Below are positions 1 through 8,670 of a stretch of DNA of 64,000 nucleotides, piece after piece (within the stretch, counting starts at the first letter, position 1; every line of letters starts with the position of its first letter). The notes beneath the pieces were generated by a model. The model did no database searches. It was not told where the DNA came from and saw only the letters and a program-made list of their open reading frames with translations. The stretch is taken from NCBI GenBank assembly GCA_002256935.1, contig NCGL01000040.1, positions 1-64,000 of the forward strand, in the 5' to 3' direction. This DNA is from Bdellovibrio sp. 28-41-41 (GTDB lineage: Bacteria; Bdellovibrionota; Bdellovibrionia; Bdellovibrionales; Bdellovibrionaceae). The position numbers were made by a program, and so were the translations under genes.

Positions 1-467
1 ATAGTTATGATTTTTTCTAAGCCGGTTTTATCTGAATCGGTGAAGCGATTTAGTGTTGGTGAATCCAAATCTAATACTCCTAGTAGTTTTCCATCTTTTG
101 TTTTTATTGGGATTACTATTTCGGATTTTGAGGCTGCGTCGCAGACTATGTGGCCTGGGAATTTATCTACGTCTTCAACTAGTACCGTTTTTAGTTCAGT
201 TGCTGCTTTTCCGCAGACGCCCTTTGTTAGCGGAATATAGATGCATGCGGGTTTGCCTTGGAATGGGCCTAGGACTAGTTGTTTGCCGTCGTATAGGTAG
301 AAGCCGGCCCAGTTTAGTTCGGGTAAATGGTGATAGATCGAAGCCGATATATTGGCTAGATTTGGAATTAATTCTGGTACCATCATGCCTTGGATTTCTG
401 ATGTGATTTCATGCCAGAATTTTTGAGTGTCTTTGTAGTTTAGATTTTTGTTGTTGGCCTCAAACAC
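1..467 (-). CDS. Free methionine-(R)-sulfoxide reductase, GAF type (3' end outside window)
   Basis: Reduces free L-methionine-(R)-sulfoxide in the cytosol (family knowledge: fRMsr, YebR/MsrC-like). I translated the reverse strand from a GTG at 465-467, preceded by AGGGG eight bases upstream. The protein has the family hallmarks: NWAGFYL, then a block CIYIPLTKGVCGKAA with two of the redox cysteines, FPGHIVCDAASKSEIVIPI with the third, and GVLDLDSPTLNRF near the end. About 155 codons are inside the window, close to the usual full length, so only a short C-terminal tail is missing. Its start overlaps the stop of the upstream membrane-protein gene by 8 bases, suggesting translational coupling. 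There is no ATG start, which is why the gene is easily missed. Confident in the family. Confidence 0.88.
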   Translation of the reverse strand, partial: MFEANNKNLNYKDTQKFWHEITSEIQGMMVPELIPNLANISASIYHHLPELNWAGFYLYDGKQLVLGPFQGKPACIYIPLTKGVCGKAATELKTVLVEDVDKFPGHIVCDAASKSEIVIPIKTKDGKLLGVLDLDSPTLNRFTDSDKTGLEKIIT

Positions 468-1029
468 TTTGTTTTCCCCTAAGCTTTGCGGCTATTTTCC
501 AAAATGGAGCCTTAGTAAACAGCAACGACAGAGCACACGCGGTTGTGATGATATTAAACGGTACTGAAATAATATACAGTGGTAGCGCCAGCTGTAGGCC
601 GACTGGAATTTGTTGAAGCATATATTCAAAGGAACTTCCGCCGCCTAAGAAGCGTCCTGCGGCCATGTCGTGGTAGGCCCATAACATCGATGCGGGAATC
701 GACGCTAAAAGAATAGAAATCGGGATGACTAGAATTCCTGTTAAGATGCGAGGCCATTTTCTAAAGTCTGCAAAAAATATTTTCCAAATGGCTGCGATCA
801 GGCCAAAGCATATACTCATTACCCACCAATACGTGGCCGGGTATTCCCAGTGGTAGCTTGGCATCTTATAGAAACTACCATAGGGCTGGTTGCCGAATGT
901 TGTGAAGCCAATGAACGGAAAAGATGTGAACGAGAAATCGAATTCGATGACTTGAACAATCCAGTAGCACAATTGACCCAGGAAAAAACACGACAGAGTA
1001 TAAATTAGAAAAGGCTTTAGGAATTTCAT
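460..1029 (-). CDS. Polytopic membrane protein of unknown function
   Basis: 189 residues with an N-terminal hydrophobic segment (about 7-28) and further segments near 65-85, 93-115 and 145-170, so roughly four membrane spans. A loop rich in aromatic residues (about 30-65) probably faces outside. I do not recognise the family. It starts 50 bases after the stop of the PaaK-like gene 1080-2330 and may be the next gene of that operon. Its last codons overlap the start of the methionine sulfoxide reductase. AGGG lies immediately before the ATG, which is closer than usual for a ribosome binding site. Confidence 0.7.
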   Translation of the reverse strand: MKFLKPFLIYTLSCFFLGQLCYWIVQVIEFDFSFTSFPFIGFTTFGNQPYGSFYKMPSYHWEYPATYWWVMSICFGLIAAIWKIFFADFRKWPRILTGILVIPISILLASIPASMLWAYHDMAAGRFLGGGSSFEYMLQQIPVGLQLALPLYIISVPFNIITTACALSLLFTKAPFWKIAAKLRGKQSV

Positions 1030-1079
1030 CCCTAAGACTTAATCATAGGGACGTTCGCTAGGCAACGTTTCGGACCAAA

Positions 1080-2330
1080 CTATTTTCTAGCGTCAATAAT
1101 ACGTTTCAATTTTCCCGTCCGGCCGTTTGTATCTAGATCCGTCATGTGCACGAACTCGATGGCAACTGGGTGAATCAATTTCTCATCAACAAGCTTTTTG
1201 ATCATTTCACGTTCTTGATAAATGTGTTCTTTGATCTGATTTTGTACATTCACAGACGGATTGGCCGCGGCGACTCTGATTACTAGTTGGTCCATGTTTT
1301 CAAAGTGCACTAGGCGCAATTGAAAACCCTTGATGTGGATAACATCGTGGAACGTGTTCAATAATGTATTCATATCTTCGTAATACACGGTCGCTGGTCC
1401 AACTCGGGCGCCCTCATCTGAGCGACCTAGGATTTTAAATTTTCTTTGATATGTAACAGATGAATTATCTATCCACATGGCTTTATCCCCAACCGGATAG
1501 CGAATAATTGGCATTAGTGATCTAGTTAAGTTCGTTAAAAACATTTTACCAGGGCGATTGGGCTCGCTGATAACTTCCAAAGTGTCTTCATCCAAGATTT
1601 CCATCACAGTGTAGTCAGTAAAAACGCGATGTTCTTGAATTTCGCATGATTCATCTAGATAGCCTAGCAGTCCACCGTCCACGCTTGCGTAACCGATAGA
1701 TTGAATCTGAACTTTAGGGAAAACCTCTTTAATAAAATTAATTTGATCTTCGTACATGCTCTCGCCGCCAAACAGAATTTTCGTCGGCGCATGTAGGTTA
1801 TTCGTTTGAGCATATTCAGATAGTTTCATCATGCTTGTTGGTACGCCGGCCCAAGTAGAAATCTCGAACGAATTCATCGTTTCCACAATGTGATTGAAAT
1901 CAGCACCACCGCTAAGGGGAAAGTGAACTACGTCCGAGTTTGATTTTTCAATCGATTTAGAAATAAACATAAAAGATGCATACAAATCACCGGCGTAAAA
2001 CATGTTCGCGATTTTTTCACCGGGCTTAAGGCCACCCTTGCGCATGCCTTCACCGAACGCGTGTGTGAAGAGTTCCCATTCTTCTAATGAAAAAAAAGAA
2101 AATTTAGGATTACCAGTGGTTCCGCCGCTTTGAAACACGATGCCACTAGATTGCGGCCCCGTTAAAACCTGGTTGTCTTTAATAGTATTGGCTTTCCAAA
2201 AAGTGGCGCTGTCTAATATCGGCAGTTGCGACAAGTCAGTAAATGTACCAACATTTTTGTACAAGTTCTTATAATAAGGCGACTGCTTGCGAGCAATATC
2301 AACAAGTTCATTTAATGAATACGTTTTCAT
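1080..2330 (-). CDS. PaaK-like acyl/aryl adenylate-forming enzyme
   Basis: 416 residues of the phenylacetate-CoA ligase (PaaK)/LuxE superfamily, which activate a carboxylic acid as acyl-AMP. The phosphate-binding motif SGGTTGNPK lies near residues 68-76. Later blocks LFGGESM, GYASVDGGLLGY and IIRYPVGDKAMW match the adenylate-binding core, and GRSDEGARVGPATVYYEDM starts the mobile C-terminal domain. The final gene of the tight lux-like operon: its ATG overlaps the stop of the LuxC-PaaK fusion by 4 bases (ATGA). The substrate cannot be read from the sequence; whether it makes a CoA thioester or passes acyl-AMP to another protein is open. Confidence 0.85.
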   Translation of the reverse strand: MKTYSLNELVDIARKQSPYYKNLYKNVGTFTDLSQLPILDSATFWKANTIKDNQVLTGPQSSGIVFQSGGTTGNPKFSFFSLEEWELFTHAFGEGMRKGGLKPGEKIANMFYAGDLYASFMFISKSIEKSNSDVVHFPLSGGADFNHIVETMNSFEISTWAGVPTSMMKLSEYAQTNNLHAPTKILFGGESMYEDQINFIKEVFPKVQIQSIGYASVDGGLLGYLDESCEIQEHRVFTDYTVMEILDEDTLEVISEPNRPGKMFLTNLTRSLMPIIRYPVGDKAMWIDNSSVTYQRKFKILGRSDEGARVGPATVYYEDMNTLLNTFHDVIHIKGFQLRLVHFENMDQLVIRVAAANPSVNVQNQIKEHIYQEREMIKKLVDEKLIHPVAIEFVHMTDLDTNGRTGKLKRIIDARK

Positions 2331-4885
2331 GTAAGTTCCCGATTATCAATAACATGCAAAAGCTTACCGCTAGCGGCACTTCGTGACATCTGTTCCGATG
2401 GCATAAGTTCGATTTTTACTTCTAAAACTTTCTCGTAATTTACAAGCTCATCTAAGTCATAATACGTATCTAGAAAAGCTTTAGTCACATCATCCATAGA
2501 GCCAATTCCGCGAACACTTAACGAGCGAAGAAATTCAGTTTCACTAGCATCAGAGGAAACAAGTAATCTCATCAGTTCTTTACTGCCAAATTTAGTTAAC
2601 ACAATTTGGAACTCGCTCGAAACTCCCAGTTTTTCCGAAAGAAGAGTTCCAATATGATTATAATTCAAGAAACTACCGGCTGCGCGGAAAATATCACCGT
2701 ATCGTCCGTGCAATTCAAAGCGCGGCGACTTGCGTCCGCACGGACATTCCGATTTTACCCATTTGCCAAGATCACCAACGTCGTATCGAAGTAAGCTTTG
2801 GTCTTCGCGTGAATGAGTAGAGAATATCAAACGGCCTATTTCGTCACCATCAACAGAATGCAGAGAATCTAATTTCAAAATTTCTAGATGATGGATGTTT
2901 TGATGCAAGTGATAGGTCTTATTGTCTGAATTGGGACATTGATATCCTAAAGGACCCATATCAACACTGCCGTAGCTTGCAGACTTAATAACCTGAACTC
3001 CAAAATCATTTTTCAATTTATCGATCTGCGCACTTGAAAACGCTTCGCCGCCGTAGAATATTTTTTCGATCATGCGATCTTGTGTGATCCCCTGGCGGGT
3101 ATGTTCAAGAAGCTGCATCAAGTATGACGGCATACCCATTAAAACATTAACATTATACTTCTTAATGATTTGGCCAACAAAATCGTAATCCATATAGGCC
3201 GACATTGGGAATTGAACGGCTTTTAGTTCCTCCATAATTGTAAAGAAACTTAAAAATCCGCCGTACAGGCCGCCGCCAAAGAACAAATTCATTGTTCTAT
3301 CTTTACGAGGATTCAAACCCGCTGCCATCAAGCCATTTGCGGCCGCTTGCATTTGCGTGTGGTAATCCACATATGTAAATTGCGAGATCTTAGAAGCGCC
3401 CGAACTGCCGCCGCTTTTAAAATACAACTGCGAGCTGGCTTGATCTGGAATATTTTGGAAATCCACTTTATCCATTAGTTTATCTGGAAATTGATCAAAG
3501 TGAATTTTACTAGCATGCAAGTCGTTTAATGTAGAAAAGGAAGCCAAGCTTTCAATTTTTGATTCCAAGCTGACTCTGCGAACATATCTGTTCAAGGCAA
3601 AATAACCATCATGAGGCTCGCCCATATAGCTATCTTGCATTCCGCCGTTAGAGCGAATGCGAGTGACGCCACTAGAATAAAACAGTCGGCTGAGTTCAAA
3701 TAACTCAGAGATATCACACGCAAGTCCTACAGTCTGAAGATATTTCTTCATAGGCCTAAATGTTTTCATCACAGCTGTGCGTTGAATTGGTTTAACCCAA
3801 ATTGTTTTATACAAAGGCGATGCGCGCAAAGACGATCTAGAATCGATCCAAATGCGCCATTGGCCATTACGATCTTCAATCACGTCAGTGTATTCAGAGA
3901 GCAAAGATTTTTCGGTTCTAACAATAAGGCCCATCTTTGTAATTTCGGCATTTTCCATTTCTGATGTATCGTTAGGAGCGTAATTGCCAACAACCGCATT
4001 CATGGATTGTCCTAATTGCGTCGAAAACGATCTTAAGTCTGCAAAATTAGCATCTTCCAAGTATACGCACTGGGGACTTGAGCACGCCTGCTGATTGAAA
4101 ACAAAAATATCGTGCACCACTTGTTTCACCGAATCCGGATTCTGCCATTCTTTTTTGGTCAGGTACGAGAAACTGATTTTATGTCCCCAATCAATAAATC
4201 GAGCCGATGCTGGAACGCTTTTCCTGATTTCATTGATGGCTTCTTCACCGCCCCAGGCAACAACGCCATCGGCATGTGAATAAAGGCGCTCAAGTAATGC
4301 TTTTTCTTTTGAACTAATATTCACTATGCATACGCGGTTTTTCCAGCACGCCGTTTGCGAAAAACTGGCGAACTCAGTAAAAAAATCTTGTGTGAATGAA
4401 CTTGATTGGTGGCTAAGTTTTAAAATATTAACATTTCCAGTCATCAAGCCTTCGAAGGCACTTAATACAGGAAGCGCGAAATCGTTACCGGATAAGACTT
4501 GTACGATCAATCCGAGAGGTTCCCATTTTTCGAAAATATTTCCATCAGTATTGACGCGTTTGCTAGTAAATGGAGTTAAGCTGCCAAGTTCGTTGCTGAT
4601 TTTAAACTTAATTTGTTTTTTAGAAATAAAATCTGCAATGGAATTAATAATTTCTTTTGCGATTTCAGAGCTAATACCGTCCTGAACAGTGAGTGTCGCG
4701 ATCAACCGAGATTGAATTTCTGATTCTGATTTTAATTGTTTTGAAAACGCATCACATGATTCAACAAATAAATCGGCATCGAAGTTTTCTATCAAAGCCG
4801 CTTCAATGCCACTCTCAAGTGTTTCGAGCTTTCCAATAAGTTCTTCATGACTGATAGTCTGACCGTACCAAAAGTGTGTTCTCAT
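2327..4885 (-). CDS. LuxC-type acyl reductase fused to a PaaK-like adenylation domain
   Basis: 852 residues. The N-terminal half (about 1-410) is a LuxC fatty acyl reductase of the aldehyde dehydrogenase fold. Supporting blocks are GLIVQVLSGNDFALPVLSAF and FNQQACSSPQCVYLE, whose C268 is the likely acyl-accepting cysteine. The C-terminal half (about 425-852) is a PaaK-like adenylation domain with FKSGGSSGASK (about 490), FYGGEAFSSAQ, YGSVDMGPLGYQ and CPCGRKSPRFELHGRYGD, including a CxC pair. In bacterial luminescence LuxC receives acyl groups from LuxE and reduces them to aldehyde with NADPH. Here that activity sits in one polypeptide with a second activating domain, so the product is probably an aldehyde. 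No luxA or luxB lies nearby. ATGA overlaps at both ends indicate coupled translation. Confidence 0.88.
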   Translation of the reverse strand: MRTHFWYGQTISHEELIGKLETLESGIEAALIENFDADLFVESCDAFSKQLKSESEIQSRLIATLTVQDGISSEIAKEIINSIADFISKKQIKFKISNELGSLTPFTSKRVNTDGNIFEKWEPLGLIVQVLSGNDFALPVLSAFEGLMTGNVNILKLSHQSSSFTQDFFTEFASFSQTACWKNRVCIVNISSKEKALLERLYSHADGVVAWGGEEAINEIRKSVPASARFIDWGHKISFSYLTKKEWQNPDSVKQVVHDIFVFNQQACSSPQCVYLEDANFADLRSFSTQLGQSMNAVVGNYAPNDTSEMENAEITKMGLIVRTEKSLLSEYTDVIEDRNGQWRIWIDSRSSLRASPLYKTIWVKPIQRTAVMKTFRPMKKYLQTVGLACDISELFELSRLFYSSGVTRIRSNGGMQDSYMGEPHDGYFALNRYVRRVSLESKIESLASFSTLNDLHASKIHFDQFPDKLMDKVDFQNIPDQASSQLYFKSGGSSGASKISQFTYVDYHTQMQAAANGLMAAGLNPRKDRTMNLFFGGGLYGGFLSFFTIMEELKAVQFPMSAYMDYDFVGQIIKKYNVNVLMGMPSYLMQLLEHTRQGITQDRMIEKIFYGGEAFSSAQIDKLKNDFGVQVIKSASYGSVDMGPLGYQCPNSDNKTYHLHQNIHHLEILKLDSLHSVDGDEIGRLIFSTHSREDQSLLRYDVGDLGKWVKSECPCGRKSPRFELHGRYGDIFRAAGSFLNYNHIGTLLSEKLGVSSEFQIVLTKFGSKELMRLLVSSDASETEFLRSLSVRGIGSMDDVTKAFLDTYYDLDELVNYEKVLEVKIELMPSEQMSRSAASGKLLHVIDNRELT

Positions 4886-6045
4886 ACGAAGTCCTTTAGT
4901 AGTTCGGCCGCTGCAATTGCGCAGCTTTTATTTTTGGAAATACCTGCACGGCCTAATATCTCGAACCAATCTGTTTTTAAGCCGCAGCCGCATGTTTCGC
5001 CTTTGTGTAAGATTGCAAGATCACCCATAGTAACGGCGTTAGCTGGAGCCGAAGTAATATAGGGGGCAATAAATTGCAAGAATCCGGGCTTATCATAACC
5101 AACAGAATCCAGAGTTTTTAGATCTCGGATTAATACTTTTGAATATACGGGTATGTGAAAGTGATGTTTACTGCATTCGATATACGGGATGCAATGCTCA
5201 ACGGAACCAAACCCATCACGCAAACGATGATTCGGTATTCCTAGCATCTCCTCAGCTAGAGCATAGAGTTCCGATTTATTAATTTCTTGATTAGCATAAC
5301 CCTTCCAGCCACCACCTAAGAAAACGAGAGATTCCGGAGATAGTTTTAGAGGTTTGTATTTTAATTCCTTCATCCGTTGAAGAGTAAAATAGAAAAATGA
5401 AGGGAAGCCAAAAATACGTACTGGCAATTCCTGAATTTCGTATTCCTGCAATGTTTTGATGGCTCCGAAAACGTCAAAATCGTGGCCGCCTTTGCCAGTT
5501 AATTTTAGCGTAAATTCAGCGCGGTTCACAGGGGCGTACTTTGTGAGGTAGTTATCGGTGAACGCAGTACCTAACTTAGAATCAACTTCTGTTTGGTAGG
5601 TGTATAGTAGGTAATTCGTTTTCTTACCGGGGGTAATCCATCCGTAATAGTCATAAATAAAATCAACCATTTGTTGAGCGCAGCCCAAGCTCCATTCATC
5701 AAAGAACATTTGAGATTTCTGTCCGGTAGTTCCTGACGACGTTAAACTGATATGAACACTTTCATCTGATACTGACTTGATAGAGTGATATTTGAAAAAC
5801 TCAGCGGGAATGCTGGGTATTTTAACCAGGTCACCATCCCATTTATTGATATCAAAGTTAGAGTCTTTTAAGAACTGACGATAAAATGTCGATTTCTCTT
5901 GATGCCAACGAATAACTTCTTTCATCGCTTGAATAAATAGAGAATCGTTTTCCAAAGATATCGAATAGGGACTTGTGATTTTACAAATCTTTTCTACTGA
6001 GGCTAATAGAGCACGACTAGGTGGAAAAAGTTCTTTATTTGTCAT
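4882..6045 (-). CDS. LuxE-type acyl-protein synthetase
   Basis: 387 residues matching the LuxE acyl-protein synthetase family, which adenylates an acyl group, holds it on its own cysteine and hands it to LuxC. The adenylation motif SSGTTGQKS is at 103-111, and FGFPSFFYF, FLGGGWKG and DGFGSVEHCIPYIEC follow. The C-terminal segment KNKSCAIAAAELL carries C375, at the place of the transferable acyl cysteine in this family. Length is normal. It lies between the GNAT gene (11-base overlap) and the LuxC fusion (4-base overlap). The partnership with that LuxC is inferred from the family and the coupling. Confidence 0.88.
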   Translation of the reverse strand: MTNKELFPPSRALLASVEKICKITSPYSISLENDSLFIQAMKEVIRWHQEKSTFYRQFLKDSNFDINKWDGDLVKIPSIPAEFFKYHSIKSVSDESVHISLTSSGTTGQKSQMFFDEWSLGCAQQMVDFIYDYYGWITPGKKTNYLLYTYQTEVDSKLGTAFTDNYLTKYAPVNRAEFTLKLTGKGGHDFDVFGAIKTLQEYEIQELPVRIFGFPSFFYFTLQRMKELKYKPLKLSPESLVFLGGGWKGYANQEINKSELYALAEEMLGIPNHRLRDGFGSVEHCIPYIECSKHHFHIPVYSKVLIRDLKTLDSVGYDKPGFLQFIAPYITSAPANAVTMGDLAILHKGETCGCGLKTDWFEILGRAGISKNKSCAIAAAELLKDFV

Positions 6046-7210
6046 CGAATACTCCTAGGACATCCAAATGCATCTGTTTCCACAAATCCACATACTGATC
6101 AATATAAGGTTTAAATGTTTTCTCGATCTGCATGCCGCGGAAATTTAATGGTTCCATTGAACGTGACATCAACACTAGATCCATAAACTTACCGTCGTAT
6201 TCAAGCATTGCAGGATAGATTGCCGACGGTAAGAAGTTTACGTCCAAAAGGGTTTCCAGCGATAAAATACTATCCATCGCCATTAAAATTTCTACGTAAG
6301 AAACACCGTAATCATTCAACTGCTGTAGCAACGGTCTTAGGCGGCCGGCCATTGAATAAAATGGGGCTGTTGCCGTAATCAAAGCGCAATAGCCATCTGA
6401 TTTACTTAGGTATCCGTATATATCTACCTCACCATTTTTAGATGCCAATAATAAGTTTGGTTCATGGAATGGAAAGAAAACATCAAAGGGATCTTTAAAT
6501 GTTTGTGAGAATTTACGTTTTACAAAATCAGGAGCCAAGATAATTTCAAATTCTAAATGTTCACCGCTTGGCTTAGGCCGTACCATTTTTAACAGGCGGG
6601 GCGTCGGGTGTGGTGATTTGATGTATTTCTCGCTAGCTTTAAAGATGGGCCCGAGTGCTTCCGGAACTTCTTCTACTCGCGAGCGTTTTTTTAATACTTC
6701 AGGATCGTGTTTTGCCATCAAAGTTAGCGTCTCGTAATTAGCTAGGCGGTGAGCGTTGGGAAAGATACCCAGAGGCTTAAATTTATTTTTAATAAACACC
6801 AGCTGCGGACTTATACTTAGAGTTCTTGTCGTTGCATAAATCGAATGTACGATCTTGTTATCCTTCATCAAAAAATCGGAGGCATGGTTAAGTAGAATCG
6901 ACGCTAGTCCTTTACTTTGATAATAAGGATGAGTCACAAACCCTTCGGCGCGGGCAATTTTGAAAAACACATCGACTTCAAATACAGCCGACGCGCACAA
7001 GGTATTTTTATCTGGATCGTGCGCGACTAACCAAAGACTGTCTTTGTCTTGGATTATTTTCTGCATGACCACTCGGTCCGTGCCTAGCGCTAGTGGGTAA
7101 TTGCTGCCGTATATAGTAAAATACAACGTCAGCAAATCCTGAATATCAGAAACCCTCGCTCGGCGCATAACTAAGCCGCCATCTATTTTAATAACTTCAT
7201 CTTGCTTCAT
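6035..7210 (-). CDS. GNAT acetyltransferase-domain protein with a long C-terminal extension
   Basis: 391 residues. Residues 1-170 form a GNAT N-acyltransferase domain: MRRARVSDIQDLLTLY opens it and EGFVTHPYYQSKGLASILLNHA is the acetyl-CoA-binding motif A, in the QxxGxA form. Residues 190-391 form a second region of alternating strands and helices, possibly a degenerate second GNAT domain. Substrate unknown. GGAG lies 8 bases before the ATG; the ATG overlaps the MFS stop (ATGA) and its own end overlaps the LuxE start. It probably modifies an intermediate or product of the lux-like operon, which is inference from position only. Confidence 0.78.
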   Translation of the reverse strand: MKQDEVIKIDGGLVMRRARVSDIQDLLTLYFTIYGSNYPLALGTDRVVMQKIIQDKDSLWLVAHDPDKNTLCASAVFEVDVFFKIARAEGFVTHPYYQSKGLASILLNHASDFLMKDNKIVHSIYATTRTLSISPQLVFIKNKFKPLGIFPNAHRLANYETLTLMAKHDPEVLKKRSRVEEVPEALGPIFKASEKYIKSPHPTPRLLKMVRPKPSGEHLEFEIILAPDFVKRKFSQTFKDPFDVFFPFHEPNLLLASKNGEVDIYGYLSKSDGYCALITATAPFYSMAGRLRPLLQQLNDYGVSYVEILMAMDSILSLETLLDVNFLPSAIYPAMLEYDGKFMDLVLMSRSMEPLNFRGMQIEKTFKPYIDQYVDLWKQMHLDVLGVFDDK

Positions 7211-8445
7211 TTGAAGATCTCCTGACCGAAACGGCGGAAAGTAAAAAAAGATATAAATACAAATATGACTAACAAAACCCCGGCAACCCGTCCAACTGCC
7301 GAGATAGCAACTGACTGCTGAAGCAAACCCAGCAGGGCGAGTGAAAACGGCAGAGTCGCCGTGCTAATTAAATTCACAAGACTCATCACCTTAGGAACTT
7401 CGTTCGCTTTTGGTTGAGTTTGCAAAATATTGATAATTAAAACATTGGCTAGGCCCAAAGAAAAACCCATCAAAAACAAAGCAACCGAACAGACTTGCAA
7501 ATTCGTCGCAAATGTAAAGGAAAGAAACGCAAGACTAAGACCCACTAAAAACGCCCACGTCCAAAACAAGGTGCGCGTTTGAATGGTAATAAAACTTAAA
7601 ATGGCGCCGCCAAGTAAAATACCTGCGCCGAGTAGAGTTTCTAAAATTGCTAGCGAGTTAAATGAGTTTCCAAATAAATCCTTAGCCATTGTCGGCATTA
7701 AAACTTGAAGAGGGCTTAACAACAAATTCATCACTAAAAATACAATCAGCATAACACCAATGATGTTCTTAGTTTGGAATACGCTAATGGAATTCGCGGC
7801 AGCCACCTCGTTGCTAGAGCGTACTGAATTCGAAGACGACTTAGTTACCAGAGATACCGCATAAGCTGAAGCGATATAACTAACTCCGGCAATGATAAAC
7901 AACCCACTCAAGCCAAATTGATTAAACGCAAATAAGCCAAGTACCGGCCCAAGAATCGTAGCAAACGATGTCACTGTTGAAAGTTTCGCCGTTAGTTTTT
8001 GAACATCATCGGATTCCTTGATCTCAACGGCCAAAGACAAAATCGCAGGATTGAAAAACGCTGAAAAAATATTAGATAGAAAAACGGAAATAAACAAAAG
8101 CCACAATACATGACCACTGCCGCTCGAGGGATGCAGCCATTCAGGAAACCTAAGTACTAAACCAAATGCAAAAACATAAATAAATCCCCGAGCTAAGTCA
8201 GAATACAAAACCGTTTTAAGCGCGCTTAGACGATTGATCATCAAACTTGAATGTTTGATTAAAAGCGCGTGAGGCAAACCACCAACAACCAAATACCAAA
8301 TCAGATACTGTTCGCCAAAACTAGATGTGATGAACCAAATCAGACCCAGCTGAACCATGCGATCCGACACTTGCGAGAGCGTTTGCCCCACAAGTAAAAA
8401 TATATCATCCAGCTGTTTTGATCGTTTAATTGCCATTGTATTCAT
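7207..8445 (-). CDS. Major facilitator superfamily transporter
   Basis: 412 residues with about twelve hydrophobic segments, including 50-70, 85-105, 112-135, 165-187, 225-245, 268-290 and 375-400. The overall plan resembles MFS permeases of the EntS/MFS_3 type (DUF894-like). First gene of the lux-like operon, so it is the likely exporter of the operon's product or importer of its precursor. The ATG at 8445 has only a weak GGAT upstream. A 27-base inverted repeat 43 to 69 bases upstream may be its operator. Confidence 0.82.
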   Translation of the reverse strand: MNTMAIKRSKQLDDIFLLVGQTLSQVSDRMVQLGLIWFITSSFGEQYLIWYLVVGGLPHALLIKHSSLMINRLSALKTVLYSDLARGFIYVFAFGLVLRFPEWLHPSSGSGHVLWLLFISVFLSNIFSAFFNPAILSLAVEIKESDDVQKLTAKLSTVTSFATILGPVLGLFAFNQFGLSGLFIIAGVSYIASAYAVSLVTKSSSNSVRSSNEVAAANSISVFQTKNIIGVMLIVFLVMNLLLSPLQVLMPTMAKDLFGNSFNSLAILETLLGAGILLGGAILSFITIQTRTLFWTWAFLVGLSLAFLSFTFATNLQVCSVALFLMGFSLGLANVLIINILQTQPKANEVPKVMSLVNLISTATLPFSLALLGLLQQSVAISAVGRVAGVLLVIFVFISFFTFRRFGQEIFK

Positions 8446-8487
8446 AGTTTTTATCCAGCGTACAAGGTAGCGAATTTTTAGAATTTG

Positions 8488-8514
8488 GTTAGTGTTGGTG
8501 GTTTAGACACTAAC
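8488..8514. promoter_or_regulatory. Inverted repeat upstream of the lux-like operon, candidate operator
   Basis: Perfect 8-base arms GTTAGTGT and ACACTAAC are separated by 11 bases, centred about 56 bases before the MFS start codon. There is no plus-strand gene upstream that it could terminate. The spacing resembles operators of dimeric regulators, for example of LysR type. No regulator gene is adjacent. Confidence 0.4.
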
Positions 8515-8614
8515 TTTTTCAATCGGATATAGGTGCGATTCTATTGGCCCTCGCATAGGAGGCAGAGACGATTTTTAGACTGTCAAAGTATTATTCAGCG
8601 ATCTACGGCGTTAT

Positions 8615-8670
8615 TAAAGTAGACTTGACTCTACTTTGCACACATGTAGAGTGGAGTCATGTCTACTTTA
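8615..8670 (+). promoter_or_regulatory. Promoter and nested palindromes over the start of the DUF4143 ATPase
   Basis: TTGACT (8625-8630), 16 bases, then TAGAGT (8647-8652) reads as a -35/-10 pair placing transcription start at or beside the ATG at 8659. No usable Shine-Dalgarno exists, so the mRNA looks leaderless. The promoter lies inside an imperfect inverted repeat: TAAAGTAGAC at 8615 is matched by GTCTACTTTA ending at 8670, and the arms continue for 17 bases with one mismatch. A smaller palindrome, AAAGTAGA-N6-TCTACTTT, covers 8616-8637. Repression by a dimeric protein, possibly the ATPase itself, is inference. Confidence 0.5.

Noticed and set aside
7-406. Two overlapping plus-strand open frames at the window start
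   Set aside because: They are antisense shadows of the methionine sulfoxide reductase, whose minus-strand translation is clearly conserved.
1080-8445. Bioluminescence operon
   Set aside because: LuxC and LuxE homologues are present, but no luciferase (luxA, luxB) or luxG; LuxC/LuxE alone do not make light.
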